Source of the DNA: an uncultured Collinsella sp.
Lineage (GTDB): Bacteria; Actinomycetota; Coriobacteriia; Coriobacteriales; Coriobacteriaceae
Direction: 5' to 3'
DNA: 7,305 nt
Assembly: GCA_900551655.1 (NCBI GenBank)
Contig: URWM01000077.1
Coordinates: forward strand, 1-7,305
The stretch's first letter is position 1; every line of letters begins with the position of its first letter. The translations under genes and the position numbers were made by a program. This document shows, in pieces, positions 1 to 5,895 of this stretch. The notes under the pieces were generated by a model. The model worked only from the letters and a program-made list of their open reading frames with translations. It was not told the origin of the DNA and made no database searches.

Positions 1-43
1 TTCCTCTACGTCTCGTGGGCTCGGAGATGTGTATAAGAGACAG
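1..43. other. Illumina Nextera i7 adapter (library artefact)
   Basis: Not genomic. Positions 10-43 match the 34-base Nextera read-2 transposase adapter, ending in the 19-bp Tn5 mosaic end AGATGTGTATAAGAGACAG at 25-43. Positions 2-9 are the reverse complement of index GTAGAGGA, which I recall as Nextera N712. The same adapter with the same index closes the window in inverted orientation at 7259-7305. Any reading frame starting here (a peptide beginning MYKRQ) is an artefact. Positions 44-82, between the adapter and the first stop codon, hold nothing I can recognise. Confidence 0.98.
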
Positions 44-82
44 GTGAGGGTAGCGGGGCGAGGTGGCCTATCTGACTTGGCC

Positions 83-799
83 TTAGCGCTTCTTCTTGTT
101 CTTCTTCTGCCTACGCTGCTTGGGAGCGTCCTTTTTGGGCTGGTCGCCCTGTTTGGCCTTGGCAGCGGCCTTTTCGGCCTTCATCTTCTTGCGTTTGGTC
201 TCGATGCGGAGTTTTTTGTTGATGCGCGCCTTAAGGAAGGGACCAAACTGCTCGGCATCGCCGCGGACAAAGGTGTCCTTGGGAATCGTCACGCCTTGGT
301 CGGCGAACATGGCCACAAAGATGCGCTCGCCGTCGAGCACGTGGTCGAGCTTCTCAAACGGGAAGAACTGCGACTTTCCGCTCTTGCCCCAGACCATCAG
401 GCCGTCCTCGTTGGCGGCGACGCGGCGATAGCGGCCACCCATGGACTCGTCTGCCTCGACGGCGTCGATAAAGTCGCGGGCGAGCGTGTGGTGAAGGTTC
501 TTGCTCCACCAGGCCAAAAAGGCGCCGAACACGATCAGCACGACGCCGAACTTGATCCAGCTGCCGCCGGCCACCAGCATGCCGATGCCGATGAGCGCGG
601 CAATTGCCGCGGCGACATACAGCGAGCCGCGACGCCTGGGCGAGGCGACCAGACGGGCGAAGTCGGTGACCAGGTCGTTTTCGTACTGGTACTCGTTGAG
701 GTACAGGATGCCGTCATCGGCTGCGGCCTGCTCCTCGAGCGCGACCTCGACCTGGTCGGCTGCTTCGGAGGGAACGAGGTTACTCTCTGCGTCTGCCAT
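83..799 (-). CDS. YcxB-like two-helix membrane protein with a basic tail
   Basis: A 238-aa protein, function unknown. The acidic N-terminus (about 1-50) leads to two hydrophobic helices at about 59-78 and 81-98. A soluble region at 120-192 has the pattern of the YcxB-like C-terminal domain: a strand ending in VWGKSGKSQFFPF, then the IPKDTF segment at 172-177, followed by a helix with FGPFLKARI. The family is widespread, with two membrane helices and a PH-like cytoplasmic domain, and has no settled role. The C-terminal tail (195-238) is about half Lys/Arg, so it probably sits in the cytoplasm and may touch lipid or nucleic acid; that is inference. The start at 799 is backed by AGGAGT nine bases upstream. 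The gene is divergent from dnaX across 115 bp. The stop lies 40 bases from the adapter, so the downstream context is lost. Confidence 0.85.
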   Translation of the reverse strand: MADAESNLVPSEAADQVEVALEEQAAADDGILYLNEYQYENDLVTDFARLVASPRRRGSLYVAAAIAALIGIGMLVAGGSWIKFGVVLIVFGAFLAWWSKNLHHTLARDFIDAVEADESMGGRYRRVAANEDGLMVWGKSGKSQFFPFEKLDHVLDGERIFVAMFADQGVTIPKDTFVRGDAEQFGPFLKARINKKLRIETKRKKMKAEKAAAKAKQGDQPKKDAPKQRRQKKNKKKR

Positions 800-839
800 G
801 CTCTTTGGACTCCTATCGCGGCGGGCTCGCCGTACGGGT

Positions 840-845
840 TATTAT
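840..845 (+). promoter_or_regulatory. Candidate -10 (TATTAT) for dnaX
   Basis: TATTAT is the best plus-strand -10-like hexamer in the 115-bp gap before dnaX and would start a leader of about 60 nt. No convincing -35 lies 16-18 bp upstream, so this is tentative. Confidence 0.22.
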
Positions 846-893
846 GAATGCAGTATGCCGTGCGACCGCATGGCCGTCGCGGCAACAAGTCTC

Positions 894-899
894 AGTATA
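894..899 (-). promoter_or_regulatory. Candidate -10 (TATACT) for the YcxB-like gene
   Basis: On the minus strand the sequence reads GGGTATACTG at 893-902, with TATACT as a good -10 hexamer. It would give a leader of roughly 90 nt to the ATG at 799. The -35 region would fall inside the first codons of dnaX and shows no good match. The identical 10-mer stands before the gene at 3441, which slightly raises its credibility. Confidence 0.35.
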
Positions 900-914
900 C
901 CCGGGGGAGCACCC

Positions 915-3386
915 ATGGAATCGTTGTACCGAAAGTATCGCCCGCTCACCTTCGACTCCGTGGTGGGCCAGCAGCATATCGTCTCGACGCTCGAGCACGC
1001 TATCACCGAGGGACGCCTGTCCCACGCCTACCTGTTCTGCGGACCGCGCGGCACGGGCAAGACCACCATGGCGCGCATCCTTGCCAAGGCGCTGCTGTGC
1101 CGCAATGCCGAGGCGGCGCGCGCCGAGGGTGCAAGCGGCTGCATGCCCGACGGTACTTGCGAGGAGTGCGAGCTCATTGCCGAGGGCAACCACCCGGATG
1201 TCTACGAGCTCGATGCCGCAAGCCGCACGGGCGTGGACAATGTGCGCGAGGAGATCATCAGCTCCGTCAACTTTGCCCCGGTGCGCGGCAAGTACAAGAT
1301 CTATATCATCGACGAGGTCCACATGCTCACGACGGCGGCGTTCAACGCGCTGCTCAAGACGCTCGAGGAGCCGCCGGCACACGTGATCTTTGTGCTGTGC
1401 ACCACCGACCCGCAAAAGATTCTGGAGACCATCCTCTCACGCTGCCAGCGTTTCGATTTCCATCGCATCGGCAACGAGGATATCGAGCATCGCCTGGCAT
1501 ACGTATGCGAGCAGGAGGGCTTCGATTACGACGACGAGGCGCTCGCCATCGTGGCGCGCCATGCAAAGGGCGGCATGCGCGACGCGTTGTCCACGCTGGA
1601 GCAGCTGAGCGTCTTTGGCAACGGTTCTGTGCATGCGGACGATGCCCGCTCGCTTTTAGGCGAGGTTTCGGACCAGATTCTGGGCGAGTTTTCCCGCGCC
1701 ATTGCCGATCGCGATGTTGCCGAGCTCTATGGACTGATCCGTGCGCAGGTCGAGGAAGGAAACGACCTGCTGGAGCTGACGCGCGACCTGGTAGCGCATG
1801 TGCGTGACGTGTACGTTGCCTGCGTTGCCGGTGCCCGTGCCGAGCTGTTTGAGGGCGGCTCCGAGCAGGCCGAGGCGCTTGCTGCCGAGGCCGCTGCCTT
1901 TGGCGAGCATCCTGCCGATCGTTTGGCTCGCGTGCTGACGGTGCTCGACGATGCCGCCTTGGAGATGAGGGGCGCGAGCGACGTGCGCCTGGTGCTCGAG
2001 ATCGCCTGCACCCGCCTGGCACGTCCCGAGGCCGATCTGACCATTGAGGCCCTGGCCGAGCGCGTGGCGCGCTTGGAGGCCATGGTTGCCAACGCCGCCG
2101 TTCCGGCGAGCGTGGCTGCTGCTCAAGCGAGTGCGTCTGCGGCTGTCGTGGCTGCACCTGCGACGACACAGCAACCGACGCTGATCTCGGGTGCCCGAGC
2201 TGCTACTCCTGCGGCGACCGCCGCCCCCGCTGCTACGTCCGCGCATCAGGGTGGCATGCCTTGGGACCGCGGCGCTGCTGTTCCAGCTGCCCAGCCTGCG
2301 CCCAAGTCTGCGGCTCCTGCGCCGGCGCCTAAACCTGTAACGCCTGCACCTCAGCCCGTTGCGGCTCCGGCTCCCGCGCCTGCTGCATCGACCGTGCCGG
2401 TGTCCAAGCCCAACACTGCCGCTCAGGTTGCTGCCGCCGGCGCCGCCGAGACCCCCGCGGTCGAGGATGCCGGTGAGCTCCAGCGCAAATGGGCCGAGGT
2501 AGTCGAACGCGTCAAGGCCCGTCAGGCCTCCTACGCAGGGCTTTTGCTCAATGCCCGCGCCACGGCCGACGACGGCTCCAAGCTCACCGTCTCGTTCCCC
2601 GCGGGTTCGACTTTTGCCATTAAGATGCTCGGTCGCGCCGATACGCAGTCGGTGGTCCTGCCGACGGTCTGCGCGGTCTTCGGTCGTCGTACCGTCGACT
2701 ATGTCCTGGATGGGGGTGGCACGCCGGCTCCTCAACATGAGGAGCATTCTCCATCTGCACGGGCTGCGGCATCTGCGGACCCGCAACCCGTGTTCTCGGC
2801 GGCCCCTGCATCCTCGAGCGCCAGCGCGTCGCAGCAGCAAACGGCACCGGTAGCGGCATCGACCCCGTCGGCGCCTAAGCCCGCGGCGCCCAAACCGGCT
2901 GCTCCGACACCCGCGCCCAAGCCCGTCTCGCCCGCGTCCAAGTCATCCGGCCTGGCCAAGGCTCCCTGGCTGCGCTCCGACAACCCTGCCGGCGCTCCCG
3001 CTACGGGCAAGCTCCCGACCGAGCCCGCGCCCCGTGCGCCCGAGCGCGCGTCCGCTCCCACGGCTCAACCTGTCGCGCAGCCTGCCCCGTGGGAATCCGA
3101 GCAGGTTCCCTACGACGACGCCATGGTTGGCGGTTTTGCTGCCGATGCCGGCGGGGACGATCTGCCCCCGTTCGACGTGCCGGGTGCGGCGTCCGCGCCC
3201 AAGCCCGCTGCAACTGCCCCCAAAGAGGAGGACGCTCCTGCAGCTCCCTGGGAGTCCAACCCCGGCGCGGGCAGCCCCTTCGGCCATCAGGGCGCAGCCC
3301 CAAGCATCCCGCAGACCGAGGACGAGGCCAAAGCCCTCATCCGCAGTGTCTTCGGCCAGTCCACCATCTTCAAACCGGTGGAGTAG
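915..3386 (+). CDS. dnaX: DNA polymerase III subunit gamma/tau
   Basis: An 823-aa clamp-loader ATPase that loads the beta sliding clamp and ties the polymerase cores to the replisome. The start MESLYRKYRP is the classic DnaX opening and follows GGGGGAG at 903-909 with 5-nt spacing; the open frame upstream to 501 lacks such support. The AAA+ core shows Walker A GPRGTGKT (43-50), zinc-module cysteines C62, C76, C82 and C85, Walker B IIDEVHML (131-138), sensor 1 at 163-164, the SRC motif (175-177) and sensor 2 GGMRDALS (219-226). The collar domain follows to about 370, then a short predicted helix (375-393). Residues from about 395 to 520 and 605 to 800 are Ala/Pro-rich and probably disordered. 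They flank a folded module (521-600) that resembles the tau-specific region. The end (802-823, finishing TIFKPVE) looks like a conserved tail. The protein is longer than the 643-aa E. coli tau because of the linkers. No A-AAA-AAG slippery site was seen, so a frameshifted gamma form is not indicated. Confidence 0.98.
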   Translation: MESLYRKYRPLTFDSVVGQQHIVSTLEHAITEGRLSHAYLFCGPRGTGKTTMARILAKALLCRNAEAARAEGASGCMPDGTCEECELIAEGNHPDVYELDAASRTGVDNVREEIISSVNFAPVRGKYKIYIIDEVHMLTTAAFNALLKTLEEPPAHVIFVLCTTDPQKILETILSRCQRFDFHRIGNEDIEHRLAYVCEQEGFDYDDEALAIVARHAKGGMRDALSTLEQLSVFGNGSVHADDARSLLGEVSDQILGEFSRAIADRDVAELYGLIRAQVEEGNDLLELTRDLVAHVRDVYVACVAGARAELFEGGSEQAEALAAEAAAFGEHPADRLARVLTVLDDAALEMRGASDVRLVLEIACTRLARPEADLTIEALAERVARLEAMVANAAVPASVAAAQASASAAVVAAPATTQQPTLISGARAATPAATAAPAATSAHQGGMPWDRGAAVPAAQPAPKSAAPAPAPKPVTPAPQPVAAPAPAPAASTVPVSKPNTAAQVAAAGAAETPAVEDAGELQRKWAEVVERVKARQASYAGLLLNARATADDGSKLTVSFPAGSTFAIKMLGRADTQSVVLPTVCAVFGRRTVDYVLDGGGTPAPQHEEHSPSARAAASADPQPVFSAAPASSSASASQQQTAPVAASTPSAPKPAAPKPAAPTPAPKPVSPASKSSGLAKAPWLRSDNPAGAPATGKLPTEPAPRAPERASAPTAQPVAQPAPWESEQVPYDDAMVGGFAADAGGDDLPPFDVPGAASAPKPAATAPKEEDAPAAPWESNPGAGSPFGHQGAAPSIPQTEDEAKALIRSVFGQSTIFKPVE

Positions 3387-3399
3387 CTGCGCGGGCGGG

Positions 3400-3405
3400 T
3401 ATACT
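3400..3405 (+). promoter_or_regulatory. Candidate -10 (TATACT) for the 3441 gene pair
   Basis: TATACT lies 14 bp after the dnaX stop, within GGGTATACTG (3397-3406), and would start a leader of about 30 nt before the ATG at 3441. The -35 region inside the dnaX end is a poor match. No terminator was found between dnaX and this gene, so read-through from dnaX is also possible. Confidence 0.4.
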
Positions 3406-3440
3406 GCTCAAGAAGAGACCTCTTTGAACGGAGCGAGCTT

Positions 3441-3701
3441 ATGATGTGGGAATATGTCCGTCTTGAGGACGATACGCAAATCTCGTATTCCGAAGTCCGC
3501 GAGGACAACACGGTGAAGATCGTTGTGGAGCGCCCACGCGATTGGGGCTTTGACACGGCGGAATGTATCTTGCCGGCATTCAACTGGGTGTCGCACGAGG
3601 GCTTTAGCGAAGCGGACCTCAAAGACCTCGATGATTTTGTGCGTAATAACGCCCCGCTTATCTTGCGTTTTGCTTACGAAGGCGGACGAGTCTATGCCTA
3701 G
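3441..3701 (+). CDS. Small protein of unknown function paired with DUF4160
   Basis: An 86-aa soluble acidic protein that I cannot assign to a named family. It begins MMWEYVRLED, has a predicted beta-rich first half, a central ERPRDWGFDTAECILPAF stretch (30-47), and a helical end with SEADLKDLDDFVRNNAPLI (56-74). There is no signal peptide or membrane helix. GGAG at 3430-3433 is 7 nt from the ATG at 3441 and 10 nt from the second ATG at 3444, so either could be the start; MWEY may be the true N-terminus. The last 8 bases overlap the DUF4160 gene, which implies translational coupling and a shared job. DUF4160 genes are often next to a small partner, commonly DUF2442, but this protein does not look like DUF2442. 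GC is lower than in dnaX. A toxin-antitoxin-like role is only a guess. Confidence 0.82.
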   Translation: MMWEYVRLEDDTQISYSEVREDNTVKIVVERPRDWGFDTAECILPAFNWVSHEGFSEADLKDLDDFVRNNAPLILRFAYEGGRVYA

Positions 3702-3966
3702 TCTCTTCCGACTCGGGCCGTACGTCATCTTTTTCTGGACAGGGGAGAACGGTGAACCCGTCCATGTTCATATAGCGGTCAAGCGCCCCACTGCCGAGGC
3801 GACCAAGATATGGCTTACTCGCTCCGGCGGATGCAAGCTGGCCCATAACAAGGGCGATATTCCTGCTCGGGATTTACGCGATATCATGCAGTTTGTTTCA
3901 TCTAACCATGCGCTGATTTGCAAACGTTGGAAAGAAACAACCGGCGGGCTATCGTTCTACTGCTGA
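3694..3966 (+). CDS. DUF4160 domain protein
   Basis: A 90-aa protein that is a full-length match to the DUF4160 pattern. It has the opening MPSLFRLGPYVIFF, the ENGEPVHVH signature (18-26) with the paired histidines, KIWL (38-41), the CKLAHNKGDI turn (47-56), a helix with DLRDIMQFV (60-68), and a Trp near the end (W79) before the closing SFYC. The family is small, cytoplasmic and of unknown function; the conserved His residues could suggest metal or nucleic acid contact, but nothing proves this. The start ATG lies 8 bp inside the preceding gene and has only a weak GAAGG-type ribosome site, so coupling from the upstream gene is likely. Its end overlaps by 10 bp the end of the convergent membrane-protein gene. 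Identity as DUF4160 is confident, the role is not. Confidence 0.92.
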   Translation: MPSLFRLGPYVIFFWTGENGEPVHVHIAVKRPTAEATKIWLTRSGGCKLAHNKGDIPARDLRDIMQFVSSNHALICKRWKETTGGLSFYC

Positions 3967-4466
3967 GAATCGCTCGCCGGGCTTAGGACTCCTAGCTCTT
4001 CAGGGGTTTTGTCCGGGCACATCTGTATTTCGGACATGTGTAGTGTGGTGTCGCGTATATCGCATTCGAGCAGACAGGTGCGTGACGGTCGGCCTAGGAT
4101 GCTGAGGTCGATGCGATACGTCGCGTGGCTGTCCGTGTACTCGACTTGCTCGGCGTTGATGGTTGCCCCGATTGTAAATAAAGAGCCCGGTTCGGCATCG
4201 ACAATCTTGAAGTCCTTTATCTTGACCTTGAACTCTTGGTAGAGGGACGGGCTGTTGTAGTAAACGGTTCGGGTTCCGTCGGTGCACTCATCGGTCGCTT
4301 CCCATTTGACGGTGGGCTGGTCCGAGTTGGCTATCAGCAGTTCTGCTCCAAAGGCTATAGCATGGGTGATGACAACCAGCAATGCCCAGCCGACAAAGAG
4401 ATAGAGAACCACATATGCGACGGGGTGTTTTGAGCGGATGTTTTGGAGCGCGTCGGGGGCATTCAT
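3957..4466 (-). CDS. Hypothetical one-pass membrane protein
   Basis: A 169-aa protein that I do not recognise. A short cytoplasmic N-terminus (1-15) with Arg and Lys precedes one long hydrophobic helix at about 17-43, and the rest (about 45-169) should be outside the membrane. That part looks beta-rich and carries four cysteines (C61, C131, C135, C150) that could form disulfides. The N-terminus is not lipobox-like. The start is well supported by GGAGGT just upstream of the ATG (6-nt range) and by a TATAAT -10 at 4501-4506. It converges on the DUF4160 gene with a 10-bp overlap of the two ends and no terminator between them. It is lower in GC than the dnaX and ybaB genes, consistent with an acquired segment. 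Confidence 0.8.
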   Translation of the reverse strand: MNAPDALQNIRSKHPVAYVVLYLFVGWALLVVITHAIAFGAELLIANSDQPTVKWEATDECTDGTRTVYYNSPSLYQEFKVKIKDFKIVDAEPGSLFTIGATINAEQVEYTDSHATYRIDLSILGRPSRTCLLECDIRDTTLHMSEIQMCPDKTPEELGVLSPASDSQQ

Positions 4467-4479
4467 GGGGTACCTCCAA

Positions 4480-4497
4480 ATTGCTATCTATGGCAAT
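4480..4497. repeat. Inverted repeat across the predicted start site of the membrane-protein gene
   Basis: ATTGC (4480-4484) pairs with GCAAT (4493-4497); read slightly inward, TTGCTA and TGGCAA pair with one mismatch. The predicted transcription start (about 4494, minus strand) lies within it, so it may be an operator or a small leader hairpin. Confidence 0.4.
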
Positions 4498-4500
4498 CAA

Positions 4501-4506
4501 ATTATA
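4501..4506 (-). promoter_or_regulatory. -10 box (TATAAT) for the membrane-protein gene
   Basis: A perfect TATAAT on the minus strand, giving a leader of about 28 nt to the ATG at 4466. The expected -35 position (about 4523-4529) does not match TTGACA and is instead occupied by an inverted repeat, which suggests an activator- or repressor-dependent promoter. Confidence 0.55.
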
Positions 4507-4522
4507 CCCCACCGTCATGAGC

Positions 4523-4540
4523 GCCACCTCGAGTGGTGGC
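4523..4540. repeat. 6-bp inverted repeat at the -35 position
   Basis: GCCACC (4523-4528) and GGTGGC (4535-4540) are perfect arms around a 6-nt centre TCGAGT. It covers the -35 position of the minus-strand promoter at 4501-4506, a placement typical of a regulator site. Confidence 0.4.
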
Positions 4541-4624
4541 TCGGCATTTAGCCATTTAGTGGTACGCATTAAATGTCGGATTCCGGCTCTACAAGATTTA
4601 GCTTTCAATCTTATGCAGATGCGA

Positions 4625-4644
4625 ATTATGCAACTTTGCATAAT
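4625..4644. repeat. 9-bp perfect inverted repeat, operator candidate
   Basis: ATTATGCAA (4625-4633) and TTGCATAAT (4636-4644) are perfect arms with a 2-nt centre. A further half-site TTATGCA lies at 4611-4617, 15 bp upstream of the same heptamer at 4626-4632. There is no T-run, so it is not an intrinsic terminator; the length and spacing fit a dimeric helix-turn-helix repressor. It lies 180 bp before ybaB and 160 bp before the minus-strand gene. Confidence 0.5.
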
Positions 4645-4721
4645 CATTGGGTGCGGTCTGCACTCAGGACATGTATATCGACTGAGGTAGCGTGACCGCC
4701 CCGCTTGCTGGCCTCGCGCCG

Positions 4722-4730
4722 TGGTACGAT
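4722..4730 (+). promoter_or_regulatory. Extended -10 (TGGTACGAT) for ybaB-recR
   Basis: TG-G-TACGAT is an extended -10 element with a leader of about 70 nt to the ybaB ATG. The -35 is weak, which an extended -10 tolerates. It is the best plus-strand promoter candidate near ybaB and would give ybaB-recR transcription independent of dnaX. Confidence 0.45.
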
Positions 4731-4805
4731 TTTTGAGTTTGAAAGTCCCGCCGTGCTCCGGCTGCCCTTGCAGCTCGGCGTGCGGCCGCACGTAAAGGAG
4801 CCATC

Positions 4806-5126
4806 ATGGCCGGTATGAACATGCAGCAGATGATGAAGCAGGCTCGCAAGATGCAGGAGCAGCTTGCCGCCGCGCAGGAGAACCTCAAGTCCCAGACCGT
4901 CGACGCCTCTGCCGGCGGCGGTATGGTCAAGGTGACCGTTAACGGCGAGATGGAGCTCGTCAACCTCACCATCGACCCCGATGCCCTCGATCCCGAGGAC
5001 GTCGATATGCTGCAGGACATGATCATGGCTGCCGTCAACGAGGCCGTCCGCGGCGTCAACGAGCTCGCCAACAAGCAGATGGGCGCCATCACCGGCGGCC
5101 TCAACATCCCGGGCATGCCGTTCTAA
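4806..5126 (+). CDS. ybaB: YbaB/EbfC family nucleoid-associated protein
   Basis: A 106-aa protein of the usual length for the family, a small dimeric DNA-binding protein in the cytoplasm. The Met/Gln-rich N-terminal helix ([16 protein letters not shown], 5-20) is typical. It is followed by the strand [15 protein letters not shown] (37-51), the VNLTIDP segment (52-58), and the long second helix (about 63-94). The end [12 protein letters not shown] is the family's Gly/Pro/Phe tail. The start is preceded by AAAGGAG with 5-nt spacing. It is followed 13 bp later by recR, the arrangement found across many bacteria and the reason the family is linked to recombination repair. In most relatives dnaX is directly upstream; here three other genes intervene. 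Confidence 0.97.
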   Translation: MAGMNMQQMMKQARKMQEQLAAAQENLKSQTVDASAGGGMVKVTVNGEMELVNLTIDPDALDPEDVDMLQDMIMAAVNEAVRGVNELANKQMGAITGGLNIPGMPF

Positions 5127-5139
5127 GACACGCATATAT

Positions 5140-5736
5140 ATGAGTGCGAATCACAGTCTGCAAAAACTGCTCGATGAGCTGGGCCGTCTGCCGGGCATTG
5201 GTCCCAAGTCGGCCCAGCGCATCGCCTATTACCTGCTCGAGGCCGATGCCGAGGAGGCCCGCCGCCTGGCCGAGGCCATCCTGGAGGTCAAGCAGGAGGT
5301 CCACTTTTGCAGCCGTTGCTTTAACTACGCCACGGCCGACGAGTGTTCCATCTGCCAGGACCCGATGCGCGATACCACTCGCATTTGCGTGGTGGGCGAG
5401 CCGCGCGACGTCCAGGCGATCGAGCGCACGGGCAGCTACCACGGTCTCTACCACGTATTGGGTGGCGTGATCAGTCCCATGGACAAGATTGGTCCCGAGC
5501 AGTTGCACATCCGCGAGCTGCTGGCGCGTCTGGGCCACGAGGATATCCATGAGGTCATCATCGCCACCAACCCCAACATCGAGGGCGAGACCACGGCGAG
5601 CTATCTGGCCCGTACCATCAAGCCGTTGGGCGTCGAGGTGTCGCGTCTGGCAAGCGGCCTTCCCGTGGGCGGCGACTTGGAGTATGCCGACGAGCTTACG
5701 CTTGGCCGCGCTATCGAGGCCCGCCGCGCGATCTAA
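5140..5736 (+). CDS. recR: Recombination mediator protein RecR
   Basis: A 198-aa protein, the normal RecR length. With RecF and RecO it helps load RecA at single-strand gaps; it forms a ring-like clamp on DNA. Domains in order: a helix-hairpin-helix region with [13 protein letters not shown] (17-29), a C4 zinc finger (C57, C60, C69, C72), a Toprim domain starting at ICVVGEPRD (82-90) with [14 protein letters not shown] (144-157), and the C-terminal [19 protein letters not shown] segment (173-191). All key residues are present and the gene looks intact. The ATG at 5140 fits the family N-terminus, yet the 13 bp after ybaB contain no Shine-Dalgarno sequence, so translation probably depends on coupling to ybaB. 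Confidence 0.98.
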   Translation: MSANHSLQKLLDELGRLPGIGPKSAQRIAYYLLEADAEEARRLAEAILEVKQEVHFCSRCFNYATADECSICQDPMRDTTRICVVGEPRDVQAIERTGSYHGLYHVLGGVISPMDKIGPEQLHIRELLARLGHEDIHEVIIATNPNIEGETTASYLARTIKPLGVEVSRLASGLPVGGDLEYADELTLGRAIEARRAI

Positions 5737-5759
5737 GCGGCGTCAGCTCCGCGGCATGT

Positions 5760-5780
5760 CCCGTCGGCCTGCCGCACGGG
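5760..5780 (+). other. GC-rich hairpin after recR
   Basis: CCCGT-CGGC-CT-GCCG-C-ACGGG can fold into a 9-bp stem with a single bulge, 24 nt after the recR stop. There is no T-run, so it is not a classic intrinsic terminator; it may protect the 3' end or be incidental. Confidence 0.3.
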
Positions 5781-5812
5781 GCGCTCATAATTGGGTGCGC
5801 GTTCATACATTT

Positions 5813-5895
5813 GTTGTGCAACAAACCTGCTTTTCATCCGCTTATCGCGTGGATGGGTCCGGTCGCACCTCGTATTTGCCCATTCGTTGCACAAC
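5813..5895. repeat. Paired quasi-palindromes GTTGTGCAAC / GTTGCACAAC
   Basis: GTTGTGCAAC at 5813-5822 and its exact reverse complement GTTGCACAAC at 5886-5895 are spaced 63 bp apart in the gap between recR and the next gene. The first is the core of a longer inverted repeat, TTTGTTG (5810-5816) and CAACAAA (5819-5825). The second overlaps the predicted -35 at 5887-5892. The layout suggests two sites for one dimeric regulator. Confidence 0.45.

Larger units (their letters stand above)
4467..4805. other. 339-bp divergent intergenic region upstream of ybaB
   Basis: No gene is supported here. The region is AT-richer than its surroundings (roughly 40-45% GC over 4561-4680, against 60-70% in dnaX and ybaB). 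It holds a minus-strand promoter, an extended -10 for ybaB, and inverted repeats at 4480-4497, 4523-4540 and 4625-4644. A looser pair of arms (CGGCATTTA at 4542-4550 and TAAATGTCG at 4570-4578, one mismatch) and a direct repeat ATTTAG (4546-4551 and 4554-4559) are also present. The short open frames crossing it have no ribosome sites or family resemblance. Confidence 0.6.

Noticed and set aside
29..847. Long plus-strand open frame of 272 codons
   Set aside because: It starts inside the adapter and lies opposite the YcxB-like gene, which has a proper ribosome site, membrane helices and family motifs.
501..914. N-terminal extension of dnaX by 138 codons
   Set aside because: It overlaps the opposite-strand gene, shows no family resemblance, and the DnaX start motif with ribosome site lies at 915.
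1656..2840. 394-codon minus-strand open frame within dnaX
   Set aside because: A shadow of the high-GC dnaX reading frame, with Arg/Gly-rich low-complexity translation and no ribosome site or domain.
915..3386. Programmed frameshift producing the short gamma form of DnaX
   Set aside because: No A-AAA-AAG or comparable slippery run was found by eye; the longest A-run noted, in CGCAAAAGA near 1412, is too short and misplaced.
4288..4791. 167-codon minus-strand frame across the gap before ybaB
   Set aside because: It overlaps the better supported membrane-protein gene in another frame and lacks a ribosome site and any recognisable feature.
4646..5799. 10-mer ATTGGGTGCG shared by the gaps at 4646-4655 and 5790-5799
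   Set aside because: A window of this size should contain many repeated 10-mers by chance, and the flanks do not align well.
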